Source: Collybia mongolica (Eukaryota > Basidiomycota > Agaricomycetes > Agaricales > Clitocybaceae). From it: a stretch of DNA of 64,000 bases. The DNA is taken from contig JAAXNY010000012.1 in NCBI GenBank assembly GCA_013420905.1, positions 434,001 to 498,000 on the forward strand, given 5' to 3'. The notes under the pieces were generated by a model that was not told the origin of the DNA, made no database searches, and saw only the letters and a program-made list of their open reading frames with translations. Every line of letters starts with the position of its first letter. Position 1 is the first letter of the stretch. Shown here piece after piece: positions 9,544 to 18,956 of the stretch. The position numbers were made by a program, and so were the translations under genes.

Positions 9544-12500
9544 TCACCTATGCAACTTCCGGTGTGACATAGTAGTTTGTGGTAGCGCCGGCGCTATCCC
9601 CTCCTCAGTGTTCTCACTAGAGCTTGACTCTGAATCGGACTGATCCAATTGGACTCTGTCAAAAGTATAGTCACGCTCCTTGTAAACTTGCCTATTAGCG
9701 GGATCTTTCGATTCCACTAAAGCATTTAGTGTTTCGCTAGAGATGTCTATTAGATCTTGCAGATTATCCGGCAGTTCAATTGTACTCCTAGCAAAATAGG
9801 GAATAACCCTAAACGCCCCCACTTTATGTTGCCACACCGATCCATCCATTTCGCAAACAATATAGGCTCCCCCGCGGTTTCGTCTCAGGACTATCATTGG
9901 TCCCAGGTACCGTGGCTTCAGCTTTTTATCGAGCGAACTTTCGACCTCGGTATTTCTAACTAGTACTAAACTTCCTGGTTTGAAATCATAGTCTCTGATG
10001 GTCGCGCTGTGATCCTTCTCATACTGTAATAGTCTCCTTCGTTTTTCTATATTGATACGTTTCCTCATATCGGCCACATGCTGGACGTGCTTAGCTAGAG
10101 CCTGCGCTCTAAACCCAATGAGTTCCTCTGTAGTCAATATTTTTCCTGGTAACTTTACTAACCAAGTGGCTTCAATAATATCTAACGGTAAGGTTGGGTG
10201 CGCGCCCGTAATCATAAAATAGGGGGAGCAACCCGTCCCTTTCCGTATAGTAATTCTGTCAGCCCACATTACATGGTGGAAGAAGTAGTACCACTTCTTT
10301 ACATCACCACCTGTAGCTTTGAAGACAGCTTGACGCACATCCCAATGTGCGCGCTCGGCGATCCCATTTCCTTTGGAATTGTATGGTGATATACTTATTC
10401 CTGTAATACCATACTTGGATTCCAGCCACGCTTTGGCTGCGACAAAGGCAGGACCATTATCCGTTACAATTTCCGTTAGGGAACCCCATCTACAAATTAC
10501 TTCTTTCGAACAGCCACCTTCCCAAGGTCTTGCCATCCTCAGATTTGAGGGGCGCGCCTTCCATCCACGAAGACAGCGCACATCTTCCTTGGACAATGTA
10601 TTTATAACCATTAGACGATGGGCTCATATACATGGTGTCCGCATGCAATACTTGGAATATAGACGGCGTGTGGGTTATGACAGGAGGGATTCTCAACAAA
10701 GTTAAGAGCCTTGTCTGACAGATGTGACATGACTTCACATACCATGATACATCACATTCCATTTCTGGCCACCAAAATCTTTTATCTATTAAGGATTTTG
10801 TTGCATAGAAACCCCTATGTCCAACAGAATCGTGAGACGCCTTCATCATATATGTTCGGTGATTTTTATCAACAACAAGCTGGTGCGCGCTATCGATACT
10901 TTTCCTATACATCCTGCCTTCTGGATCCAAAAAGAAATTAGACGCCTGCCTTGCAAACTTTAGGTAGGCGTGATCTGTCATTCCTTTTGGTCTCTTTTGT
11001 GGTCTTTTTAACCATTCTTTTATTAAAGGTAGGTTTTTATCCTGTTCCTGCGCCGTAGGTGTTCGTTTAGACTCGTCATATACTTCCCTTACATTAGGGT
11101 CATATTTAAACTTTTCATCAGGTATGACAGTAGTATTTACAAGTTGCTTTAGATAAGCTTCTCTTTGAATACCGAACCGTCCTAAACCTAAGTGCTGTTT
11201 TACTTCTCCAATAAATGCTGCTTCACCAGCCCAGGCATTGTTTACTTCAACTTCAAAATCAGAGATTTCCTTCGCAAGGTGGAATAAATATCCGCCGCGC
11301 GTGTCGATCTCCTCTTTAAAATCTGACAGCTCCAAAGGGTCATCTAACCCTTCCGTTGGGTTGATAAACTTTAAAGGACCTGAGGGTTCGTCGTAACCGT
11401 CGTCTGGGTCCGGGTAGACAGGATCCCCTAGCCGCGCGTCTCGTCTTGACAGACCATCTGGGCCAAAGCCTTTACCAGCTTTATGAACCAGAGTAAAGTG
11501 GAACATAAGTATCCTATCAATCCACCTATTTACCATTGCATTAGGTCCTAGACTTGGGTTTGATAACATCCCCTTAATGTACTTTGCATCCGTTTCCACT
11601 ACCAAATTTCGTACTCCAATAAACCAATAATAACATGCCATTAGAACTCTCATCAATCCGAATAGCTCTCGTTTGGGTTGTGAGAAGCGCGCTTCGCGCT
11701 CATTCAGAGTTATCGAGTCAAATCTAGCATAGTGCTTTCTTCCAGGTATATCAGGGTCTTCCTGATAGATATAGTAGCCTACGGCTTTCCATGACGTATC
11801 TACTGACAATACCACTGGCGTATTCCAGGTGTAATTAATTGGACGGAGCGCGGGGCTATTTTTAAGTGCGTCTAACAATAGCTGCTGCGCTTCTTCTTGC
11901 TCAGGCCCCCATATCCAAGGTTCGCTACTTCTAGTTAACTTTTGAATTGGTTGGCCTATACGGGCGAAGTCTTTAATGAAATTCCTGCATACACCAATAG
12001 TTCCCATGTAAGCGCGTACTTCACTGACATCTTTGCATGGTCCCCATCTTTCAACTACACCGATTCTATCTGTAGTAGGTTTTTGTCCTTCATAGGTACA
12101 TCTATGTCCTACCACTAGAATTTCACTTGCGCATAACATAGACTTATATCCTGAAAACGTTCCTCCAGAATACTTCATTCTCTGTACGACGCGATTTACA
12201 TTTTGCATATGTTCCCAGAAGAAGCGCCTAACACCTGGAGCACCAGGTAGCTCTTCTTCTGTTCCGTCCGGCACTTCGTAGCGCGTTGCTGGACCGCGCA
12301 CGGGTACATCATCAATGTAGGGTATTGTGACATGTGGTACCTCATCCTGTAGGATGTATGTGACATCATCATGAAATATTGGAACTGAATTCGTCCATCC
12401 CATAGGAAGTGTTACTAGTCTCAGCGCGCCAAACGGTGTTTGGAACGTGGTTAGATCGCGCGAGGTTTCTGCTAAAGGCCTCTCATCGTATCCTACATAT

Positions 12501-13558
12501 AGATCCATCATTCCGCCACAAGCGCGCCCTGCGAAGTGTTCTGCTAGTTCTTCGGTAGCGGGTGGTAAGCCCGAGTGCGCTATTGTGACTGCATTCAGCG
12601 GTTCTAGACTATGTACAATTCTAAGCTTCTTTCCTGGGCCTTTCTTTAATACGGTAAACCATCTAGACCTATATGATGAATTGGATCTCTCATAGACTCC
12701 TGCATCAATTTTAGTTTTGATGATTTTACAAACATCTTCATAGATCCCTGGTGGGATTCTAATGTTCCTTTCTGTCCACGGCGTATGTGGGACTACTGGT
12801 ATCTCGACAGGAGGAAAATATTCCTTCTTAAAGCTACCGCGCTCACTATCATTCCAGGCAAAACCATCATTATGTTTGCACATAAAGTCGTGGATTATAT
12901 CCATCTCTTTAGGTTTTAAGAGGCTCTCTTCTTCGTGTACCCTTTGGAATTCCGCGCGCCTTTCCTCAGTATACCTTCCAGTTGGTTTAAACGGAGGTGG
13001 GTTAGGCGTTAGAACGGGTAGGGCCGCTAAAGGGTCACCCTTTATATCTCTGATAATTCTAAATTTATCAGGCAGGTCCGCCAGTGTTGGTTTTGTTTTC
13101 AAATGTACTGGTTTATACTTCTTTCCTACTAGCTGATCCATGGGCTCAATATTACACTTTTCACTTGTTGCAGTTCCAAGACCGCGCTCGTTGGTGCCAA
13201 TTTGCCACTGCTTTAATTTACTTAAAGCTTTATCGGTCATGGGCTGTTTTTGAGCGTATGTCATAGGTCTAGTGGGTGTACTTGCTGGGTTGCTGCTGTT
13301 CTGCTCATAGTTTATCACTGGTCCATCGCGCTCATCTACGGAAGCCAAGTACATGGCTAGTAATTCGCGTTCAGGTACTGTACTATTCATGTTCACATCA
13401 CTTCTAGACAAAAAGACATCTCTAAGTTCTTTGTGACCAAAATTCCGTTTATCAGTAGGGTGTCTATAACCCGTTATAATAAAGTTTCCGTTCTCATCTT
13501 CAGCAATTTCTACGGCTAGCTCTCCTTGATCACTTTGGATTAATTCATTGAAGGCCAA
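9544..13558 (-). pseudogene. Element A pol: RT, RNase H, integrase (one frameshift)
   Basis: A large minus-strand frame from the ATG at 13558 runs through reverse transcriptase with an intact YIDD (12308-12319), RNase H (VLSVDTSW) and the integrase HHCC finger (SHDSVGHRGF...CHICQTR). It is then cut at about 10504 by one extra T. The remainder, in another frame to 9544, holds the second catalytic Asp (VTDNGPAF) and the Glu ([10 protein letters not shown]). Element B lacks the extra base and reads straight through (RWLFEEVICR), so the frameshift is specific to A. The frame overlaps the protease ORF by 19 nt, which implies frameshifting or reinitiation between the two. Confidence 0.9.
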
Positions 13559-14745
13559 AAATCCTGCTCCAGTTGTCTTTTCAACAGCTTAGGCGGTGAT
13601 CCCTTTGCATGGGTAGGGATAGTACACCTTCGTCCCGTGTTAGGGTCCGTGATAGTGACTACTTGTCCCCCGTCCCGAGCATTTTTGATCTGACTTTCCG
13701 TGAGTGTATCAAACGGTCTCCCGAGCAATACTTTGTATGCGGGTGAATTTATGATATGTACTTGGAGGTAGATGGCCATGTCATTAAACAAGAAAGGAAC
13801 ATTGCGCGCTAATCCCGCTGTTTTCTCAACTTGTTTATTAGCACTCTGCATGTGTATGACAACGTCCGGATCCCATGAAATATCTAAGTCTAAAGCCGTT
13901 TGTTTAGCCATTGATACTATTTGGGATCCCCCATCTAATAAAGATTCCTCCGTTCCTACCCCATTTATTACTGGATATACTGCGCGCAAAGAGGCCGATT
14001 CTTTTGCTACATACAACTGTTTGGGCTCTTCCCCAGCTGGTAAAGATTCTAAATACTGTAGGACTGGGTCTCCGCATATTATAGATCCCTTAGGTATTCC
14101 GCCGCAGTCATACTCCGAGATGAAGAAAGACTGGAATGGGATTGACTCTACTGGTAGCGCGTCATGCCGTAAGTAGTTATCATCAAGTTCCCAGTCCCCT
14201 CCAAAGGGTAAGACGTCTTCCTCATCTATTCCGTTTATTTGCAAGTTAGCGTCCCTTTGGGTGAGGGACTTACGTCTGGCAGTTACAATATTCTTTATCC
14301 CATCTCTAATGGTTTTTGACGAGCCCATTAACTCTCCTGTGGTCAATGTGATAGGGTTGTCTAACACTTTAGCAATTATATCGCCACCTTTTAATTTTAC
14401 TTCTATCGGGGACTTAGTTTCATAAGTCGGACCGCGCTTAGTGTTAAAATTAGGTAGCGGATCAACTGGTTCAGGGTTGCATTCCGTTCTCCGGGGTATG
14501 TAGGGTACCACGGGCACATCGATGTAGGGTAATTCTTTTCGTACTGGAGACTTTACTGATGGTTCAACAAATTTTACTTTCTTTTTCCTAGGAGACGGCG
14601 CTACCAACTCCTCCTCGCTACTATCCCGACTACTCTCCGAATCGTTACTTTCTTGACGACTATTTCTGTTTTTATTTCGGTCCTCTGGCTGTCTCTTGGA
14701 ACGCGACCTAGTCGTAGGTCTAGCGTGTTCCTTAGCCTCCTTCAT
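13540..14745 (-). CDS. Element A protease ORF
   Basis: 401 aa. The N-terminal third is basic and charged (ATTRSRSKRQPEDRNKN-like, then a Ser/Glu-rich stretch and RKKKVKF). The C-terminal half carries the retropepsin-like pattern LLDGGSQIVSM followed by LGRPFDTLTES, as in basidiomycete gypsy proteases, with D-G-G where D-S/T-G is usual. The ATG follows the stop of the gag zinc-knuckle ORF after only five bases (TAG GTCTG ATG), suggesting termination-reinitiation. It overlaps the RT frame by 19 nt. Confidence 0.8.
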   Translation of the reverse strand: MKEAKEHARPTTRSRSKRQPEDRNKNRNSRQESNDSESSRDSSEEELVAPSPRKKKVKFVEPSVKSPVRKELPYIDVPVVPYIPRRTECNPEPVDPLPNFNTKRGPTYETKSPIEVKLKGGDIIAKVLDNPITLTTGELMGSSKTIRDGIKNIVTARRKSLTQRDANLQINGIDEEDVLPFGGDWELDDNYLRHDALPVESIPFQSFFISEYDCGGIPKGSIICGDPVLQYLESLPAGEEPKQLYVAKESASLRAVYPVINGVGTEESLLDGGSQIVSMAKQTALDLDISWDPDVVIHMQSANKQVEKTAGLARNVPFLFNDMAIYLQVHIINSPAYKVLLGRPFDTLTESQIKNARDGGQVVTITDPNTGRRCTIPTHAKGSPPKLLKRQLEQDFWPSMN

Positions 14746-14750
14746 CAGAC

Positions 14751-15419
14751 CTAATTGAAACCCGACTCTTTAACCTTGTTTTGGTTATTGAGTTCTGCTA
14801 CCTGCCCTAATAAAGTACTCATTTGTGCTTGTAAGGCTGCTATGTCAGGATTCGGCGCGCTCTTTGCCGTAGGATTATAGTTATTATTTATATATTCCTG
14901 TTTCTGCATCTGAGGCGGTACTGGCAACGCAGTTTGCGCGCTCTGTTGTCCTAACATTTGTTGCGCTTGAAATTGTGCCATTTGTGCCATTATGGCTTTC
15001 AAGGTTCCAATGTCGTTACTATTGTCTACTGCATTATGTGACTGCATAACGGACAATACTCCTGGAGCGGGTCCTTCCGTGACATCTCCGTAATAAAGGG
15101 CCGCTACCTTCTTTGAATGGAAGTGTTCCACTTTATCTTTCAATGATACCGTTTCTGGTTCTCTTGGAATATATGATCCGTCTGGTAAGCATACTCCTCC
15201 ATTTGCGTTGGTTTTTATTTTCCCTTCCTCAAAATGTTTCTGTTTCTCGGGACAGGCCATTATGAAGTGTCCGGGTGTAAAACAGTAGTGACATTTATAC
15301 GCATTTGGTCTTTGCGGTTGTCCTTCTTTAGGCTTTCCGTACTGATTCTGATACTGATGCTGCTGGGGTGCGCTATTTGTGGCATGGTTCTGAACAGTTG
15401 CTTGTTGAAGCGCTTTCAT
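14751..15419 (-). CDS. Element A gag, C-terminal part with zinc knuckle
   Basis: 222 aa from the listed ATG, though the frame is open upstream to about 15480. A Gln/Asn-rich N-terminus is followed by the knuckle CHYCFTPGHFIMAC (C-x2-C-x4-H-x4-C) and a segment with GGVCLPDGSYIPREPE typical of agaricomycete gypsy gag proteins (DUF4100-like, from family knowledge). It is probably joined to the upstream gag frame by splicing across 15480-15920 or by another mechanism; the joint was not resolved. Confidence 0.75.
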   Translation of the reverse strand: MKALQQATVQNHATNSAPQQHQYQNQYGKPKEGQPQRPNAYKCHYCFTPGHFIMACPEKQKHFEEGKIKTNANGGVCLPDGSYIPREPETVSLKDKVEHFHSKKVAALYYGDVTEGPAPGVLSVMQSHNAVDNSNDIGTLKAIMAQMAQFQAQQMLGQQSAQTALPVPPQMQKQEYINNNYNPTAKSAPNPDIAALQAQMSTLLGQVAELNNQNKVKESGFN

Positions 15420-15479
15420 TACATCCTCGAATCCACTCCTCGTATTCTTCTCATTTACTTGGAGATTGTTACGGCTGTT

Positions 15480-15859
15480 TAGGCCTTATCCTCTAGATCA
15501 ATATGCTGAGTCGTTCGTTCGTTCTTAGACCGTTGACTTCTGTAAGTCTAACGTCTATTGACTCCCTCAATAGGGCTAAAGTCAAGTTATCGAGTTTATC
15601 TGATCAGAGATGCACTACCCCCTTCGTAAGGCGGATAGGATCGAGTTCGCGTCAAGAGAATAGATGAATAAGGTGAATTCAGCTAGGTCAAGCTAAAGAA
15701 CTAGCTAAGCTAAACTACCTGTATATATACGTAGTAATCCGATAAGCGTCGTTTACGCTATTCGTTATAGATAAGAGTTAGTAAGCTATCTAAGAGGATG
15801 AATAAGAAAGCTTAGTAACCATGAGAAAGAGAATGCATATATGGATGTCAAAGATAAGG
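15480..15859 (-). other. Stop-rich spacer inside Element A gag
   Basis: About 400 bp of AT-rich sequence with repeated AGCTAAG/CTAGCTAA words and stops in all minus frames separates the two gag frames. An intron is the simplest explanation, but I found no GT-AG pair with matching phase and good consensus. A small insertion is the alternative. Element B lacks this region, so no comparison is possible. Confidence 0.4.
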
Positions 15860-16732
15860 TCAAGTGAGCGTCTGATAGTAAAGAAGAGAGAAAAGAAATG
15901 ATGTGACGAAAGAATAGAGGAATTTGTAACAGAGATGGTCTAACAAATTAACTATTTGTTGTTTTATTTCATCCATCTCTACTTTGATTTTGGGCGCTGC
16001 TGTTGCTGTTACGGACGTTATAAACGATCTATTCGTGTCTGGAATATTCATGTTGGCTACACCTTCAGAAATGCTGATTGCAGTTGCTATAACTTCCTCC
16101 AGATCGTACTGATCCCCTTTTCGTCGCGCGAGCGCGGCGGCTTCGGCAATAGTATTAGGATCTGCTCGGTTGTTTGTAGCAACGGCTTGTCCTGCCTGTG
16201 TAGCATTAGACTGATTATTCCCTAGCAGGGTTAGCCTTCCTTGTACTTGGGATCTGAAGACTTCGTCTAGACATCCCAAGAACTTGGTAACTAATTCTCG
16301 GTTAGAGATAATAGGTGGCCTAACTCCCAAGAGTTTAATAGATTCTGCTTTGAATTCACGCTTCAGCTTTTTCAGCGCGGCCTCATCGGTTACTCCAATA
16401 CGTGGGTTGGCGCGACACACTGCTTCTAACTTGGCTACTGATCCTTCTACTTGATCGAGTGCTTCCGGATAACTAGAGATCAACTCTGTCTTGAAATCCG
16501 TCCAAGTGCCTGTCTTATAGTGGTCTAATGCCCTCCACTCATTCTCTGATTGTAGGTCTGCGTATTTTCCTAACATTAACTTCTTTTCTTCATCATTTGT
16601 AATGTTACACTCCTTCCATAGGACCTCCATTCGCTCCAGAAACCGGATTAAACCTGTGGGCTCTTTTCCTTTGAATACTGGTGCATCACGGACGCCTGGT
16701 TGGGGCATATATTTACGAGGGGGTTCAGTCAT
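15860..16732 (-). CDS. Element A gag, N-terminal part
   Basis: 290 aa from the first ATG, MTEPPRKYMPQPGVRDAP, with a capsid-like helical core (FLERMEVLWKECNITNDEEK, ALDHYKTGTWTDFKTEL) typical of basidiomycete gypsy gag. The frame stays open upstream of this ATG to about 17085 and encodes a plausible basic, Ser/Pro-rich stretch, so the natural start may be upstream or in a leader exon. The last ~25 residues before the stop look non-coding and may be intron read-through. Confidence 0.75.
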   Translation of the reverse strand: MTEPPRKYMPQPGVRDAPVFKGKEPTGLIRFLERMEVLWKECNITNDEEKKLMLGKYADLQSENEWRALDHYKTGTWTDFKTELISSYPEALDQVEGSVAKLEAVCRANPRIGVTDEAALKKLKREFKAESIKLLGVRPPIISNRELVTKFLGCLDEVFRSQVQGRLTLLGNNQSNATQAGQAVATNNRADPNTIAEAAALARRKGDQYDLEEVIATAISISEGVANMNIPDTNRSFITSVTATAAPKIKVEMDEIKQQIVNLLDHLCYKFLYSFVTSFLFSLLYYQTLT

Positions 16733-17168
16733 GATTACTGAATGGTTCTGAGTAGCTAACGAGTTCGGGTTTGCTACTGGGTTTACTATGGACGATCTTC
16801 CGCGCGCTACTGGTCTACTAGTAGTCGATATGTTTCCTAAGGGCTCTGGGGTTCTAAATACTTGCCTTGGTCCTGAAGATCCAAAGGCTGGTTGTGAAGA
16901 TCCTCGTGTGCGCGCTCGCCTAGGAGGTGGTAACGACTCTGTTACTCCAGCGTTTTGCGAATTTTTAGTCTGCCGCGTTTTTGTAGCTACTTGTCTTGCA
17001 AGTGGCTGATTAGTTAGTCTGTTTGACGAGCTGGCTTGTGGGCGTGGCTCTTGAGACAGATTGACTAAACTTTCTCCGCTCTACTTCAATTTGTAGACGA
17101 CGTTACTCGTCTTGGTATAATATTTTTCAAAGAAAGATGCTCTCTTTAGACTATTCAAAACTCTGAAC

Positions 17169-17185
17169 CCTCGCAGTGGGCTCCA
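17169..17185 (-). other. Element A primer binding site
   Basis: On the minus strand TGGAGCCCACTGCGAGG starts two bases inside the 5' LTR. It begins TGG, as expected for complementarity to a tRNA CCA end. The implied tRNA has U at the discriminator position and the acceptor 3' strand AGUGGGC, which suggests tRNA-Cys or another U73 tRNA (inference). Element B has lost this site. Confidence 0.6.
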
Positions 17186-17187
17186 GA

Positions 17188-18405
17188 TGAAAGGGGGCTC
17201 CTGGGCTATAAGTGCGCTGATGCTATGTAATGTAGTCCTTCACACACACACACACCAAACCTAACAATCAACACACGAACAGTAGGAATCGCCTGTTTTG
17301 AGTTCGGGTTCAAGTGCTTAGAAGCACTAAGCTTTGAATAGTACTAGCCAAAGCCCTTTCCAATGATCTCTCAACGGGTTCGATTTAGACAAAAGCTTCA
17401 ACACAGGTTCAAAAACCTGCTAGGTATATTTATAATATCTCTCGATCCAATAGACTGAGTACCAAGTGTACGTTCAATTATTAGTGATCCCAAGCGGATC
17501 TATAAGTCCAAGCGACTTATCAAACAATACAGTGCCAAGTGCACTAAGGCCAAGTGCCTAGTAATTCCAACGGACAATACGGTACTAAGTTCCAAGTGAA
17601 CTAAGTTTCTTTAATTCTGTGGTTCTCCAATCAATTCCAATCAAGACACGTTGAAGCAATCCGATCCTTAATTCGGGCACGCAATAGTGTTTTAACAAAT
17701 GTGATTTGTATACTCTATAGTCGCGCGAAGTGGGGGCAAGATTCCTTACCTTGGCGCTACTCATCTACAGTCTATTTATAATGTACAAACTAAATATCAT
17801 ACGGAATTGTAAATTTTACACAGAACCGCGCTCCCACGCGCCAAGGATCTGTATTCAATACCGACGCGTCTACTACAGCTTGGCGCGCGCGCCACGCGTG
17901 CCAATTATGTCGTTTACTGGTTACTTATCAAATATTGAAAGAGCGGGCTAAACTCTTATCAAGTCCCGACCGCGCGCTTTGTTATTTAAAACAGCGCGGC
18001 ACTGTCGTTTACTCCCCCTGATTGTCCCGGTTGTTATTCACGGTGTCCCGTCGCTTCCGGTAGTTAACACCAAGTACCCCTGACTAGGATCGGGTTGTGC
18101 AAGTCCCGAATTTACAATTACTTCTCCTATTAATGATGATCCCCGGACTAATGATATCATACTACAACGGTTACTTATGAACTAAGACACCGAGGTTGTA
18201 ACTGGGCATGGTGAATAGGACTAATAATAGACCGTACTCATAGTCCTCTGTACTGATAGTGTATTATCCATTAGACTAGTTCACTCTGATTAGCCGTCTT
18301 GGAGCTCGACTCTAATCCTTTATTACCACTTACTTGGTTATTAGAAATGACACTAATAGCCTTACTTGTCAACTTTATAAGTGCAAACAATTTCGGGCCC
18401 TATCA
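17188..18405 (-). repeat. Element A 5' LTR (right copy)
   Basis: 1218 bp, the same length as the left LTR; one visible mismatch. It is followed by the duplicated CCGC and then by the resumed Gypsy1 gag. Confidence 0.93.
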
Positions 18406-18556
18406 CCGCTACGACACGCGGTTCATGTCAATGGAGGAGCAGCATGAGTTCGCGCAGCACATCTTCGCAATGATAGACGCACAAGTCAAACCGCCGGCGG
18501 AAGAAGGGGAAACGTTCGCAACCACTCAAGAGGGTTTTGTAGCGGACAGCAAGTGA
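18406..18556 (+). pseudogene. Gypsy1 gag, end after Element A
   Basis: Gag resumes directly after CPLR with YDTRFMSMEEQHEFAQHIFA and stops at TGA 18554-18556. Pol continues in the -1 frame across this point, so gag and pol are probably linked by frameshifting. The MITE at 18583-18954 interrupts the linker; removing it with one TA keeps the pol frame open. Confidence 0.8.
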
Positions 18557-18582
18557 ACAGTACGCCCTCGCTGTCATCTGTA

Positions 18583-18954
18583 CAGTGGCTCAAAAAACTG
18601 CCCCAATGTTTGTACATTTTTGAAAGATCAATATGGTATGAAGTGCTGACATAAGCAGGGGACCTGGGGTAATTATGTAAGATACTATGACATCGTGGCT
18701 TTCCAATGGACCCTGGATCATGTGATTTGGATCAATATCCATTAAGCTATAAGCCAAACAAAATGGTTACTTATTTTGTTTGGCCTATAGCTTAATGGGT
18801 TTTGATCCAAATCACATGATCCAGGGTTCATTGGAAAGCCACGATGTCATAGTATCTTACATAATTACCCCAGGTCCCCTGCTTATGTCAGCACCTCATA
18901 CCATATTGATCTTTCAAAAATGTACAAACATTGGGGCAGTTTTTTGAGCCACTG
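18583..18954. mobile_element. Hairpin Tc1/mariner-type MITE, 372 bp
   Basis: The ends are CAGTGGCTCAAAAAACTG and its complement, flanked by TA at 18581-18582 and 18955-18956. The two arms (about 181 bp each) are nearly perfect inverted copies around a 10 nt loop (18764-18773). There is no coding capacity. CAGTG ends and a TA duplication are typical of Tc1/mariner. Confidence 0.92.
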
Positions 18955-18956
18955 TA

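Larger units (their letters stand above)
5085..18405 (-). mobile_element. Element A: young Ty3/gypsy element with two antisense spliced genes
   Basis: 1218 bp LTRs at 5085-6302 and 17188-18405 (TGAAAGGG...CCCTATCA on the plus strand) flank a 10.9 kb interior. The four-base duplication CCGC (5081-5084 and 18406-18409) marks insertion right after the Gypsy1 zinc knuckle. Gag-pol reads on the minus strand from 16732 to 9544, so the right LTR is the 5' LTR. A PBS is at 17169-17185 and a polypurine tract at 6303-6312. The interior from about 6300 to 9400, beyond the end of pol, carries plus-strand genes with spliceosomal introns. I saw one LTR mismatch (G6268 against A18371), which implies a recent insertion. 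Defects: a one-base insertion in integrase and loss of most of accessory gene 1. Confidence 0.93.

Noticed and set aside
15475..15930. Exact intron joining the two gag frames of Element A
   Set aside because: The donor and acceptor pairs tried did not match in phase, so only a spacer is reported.
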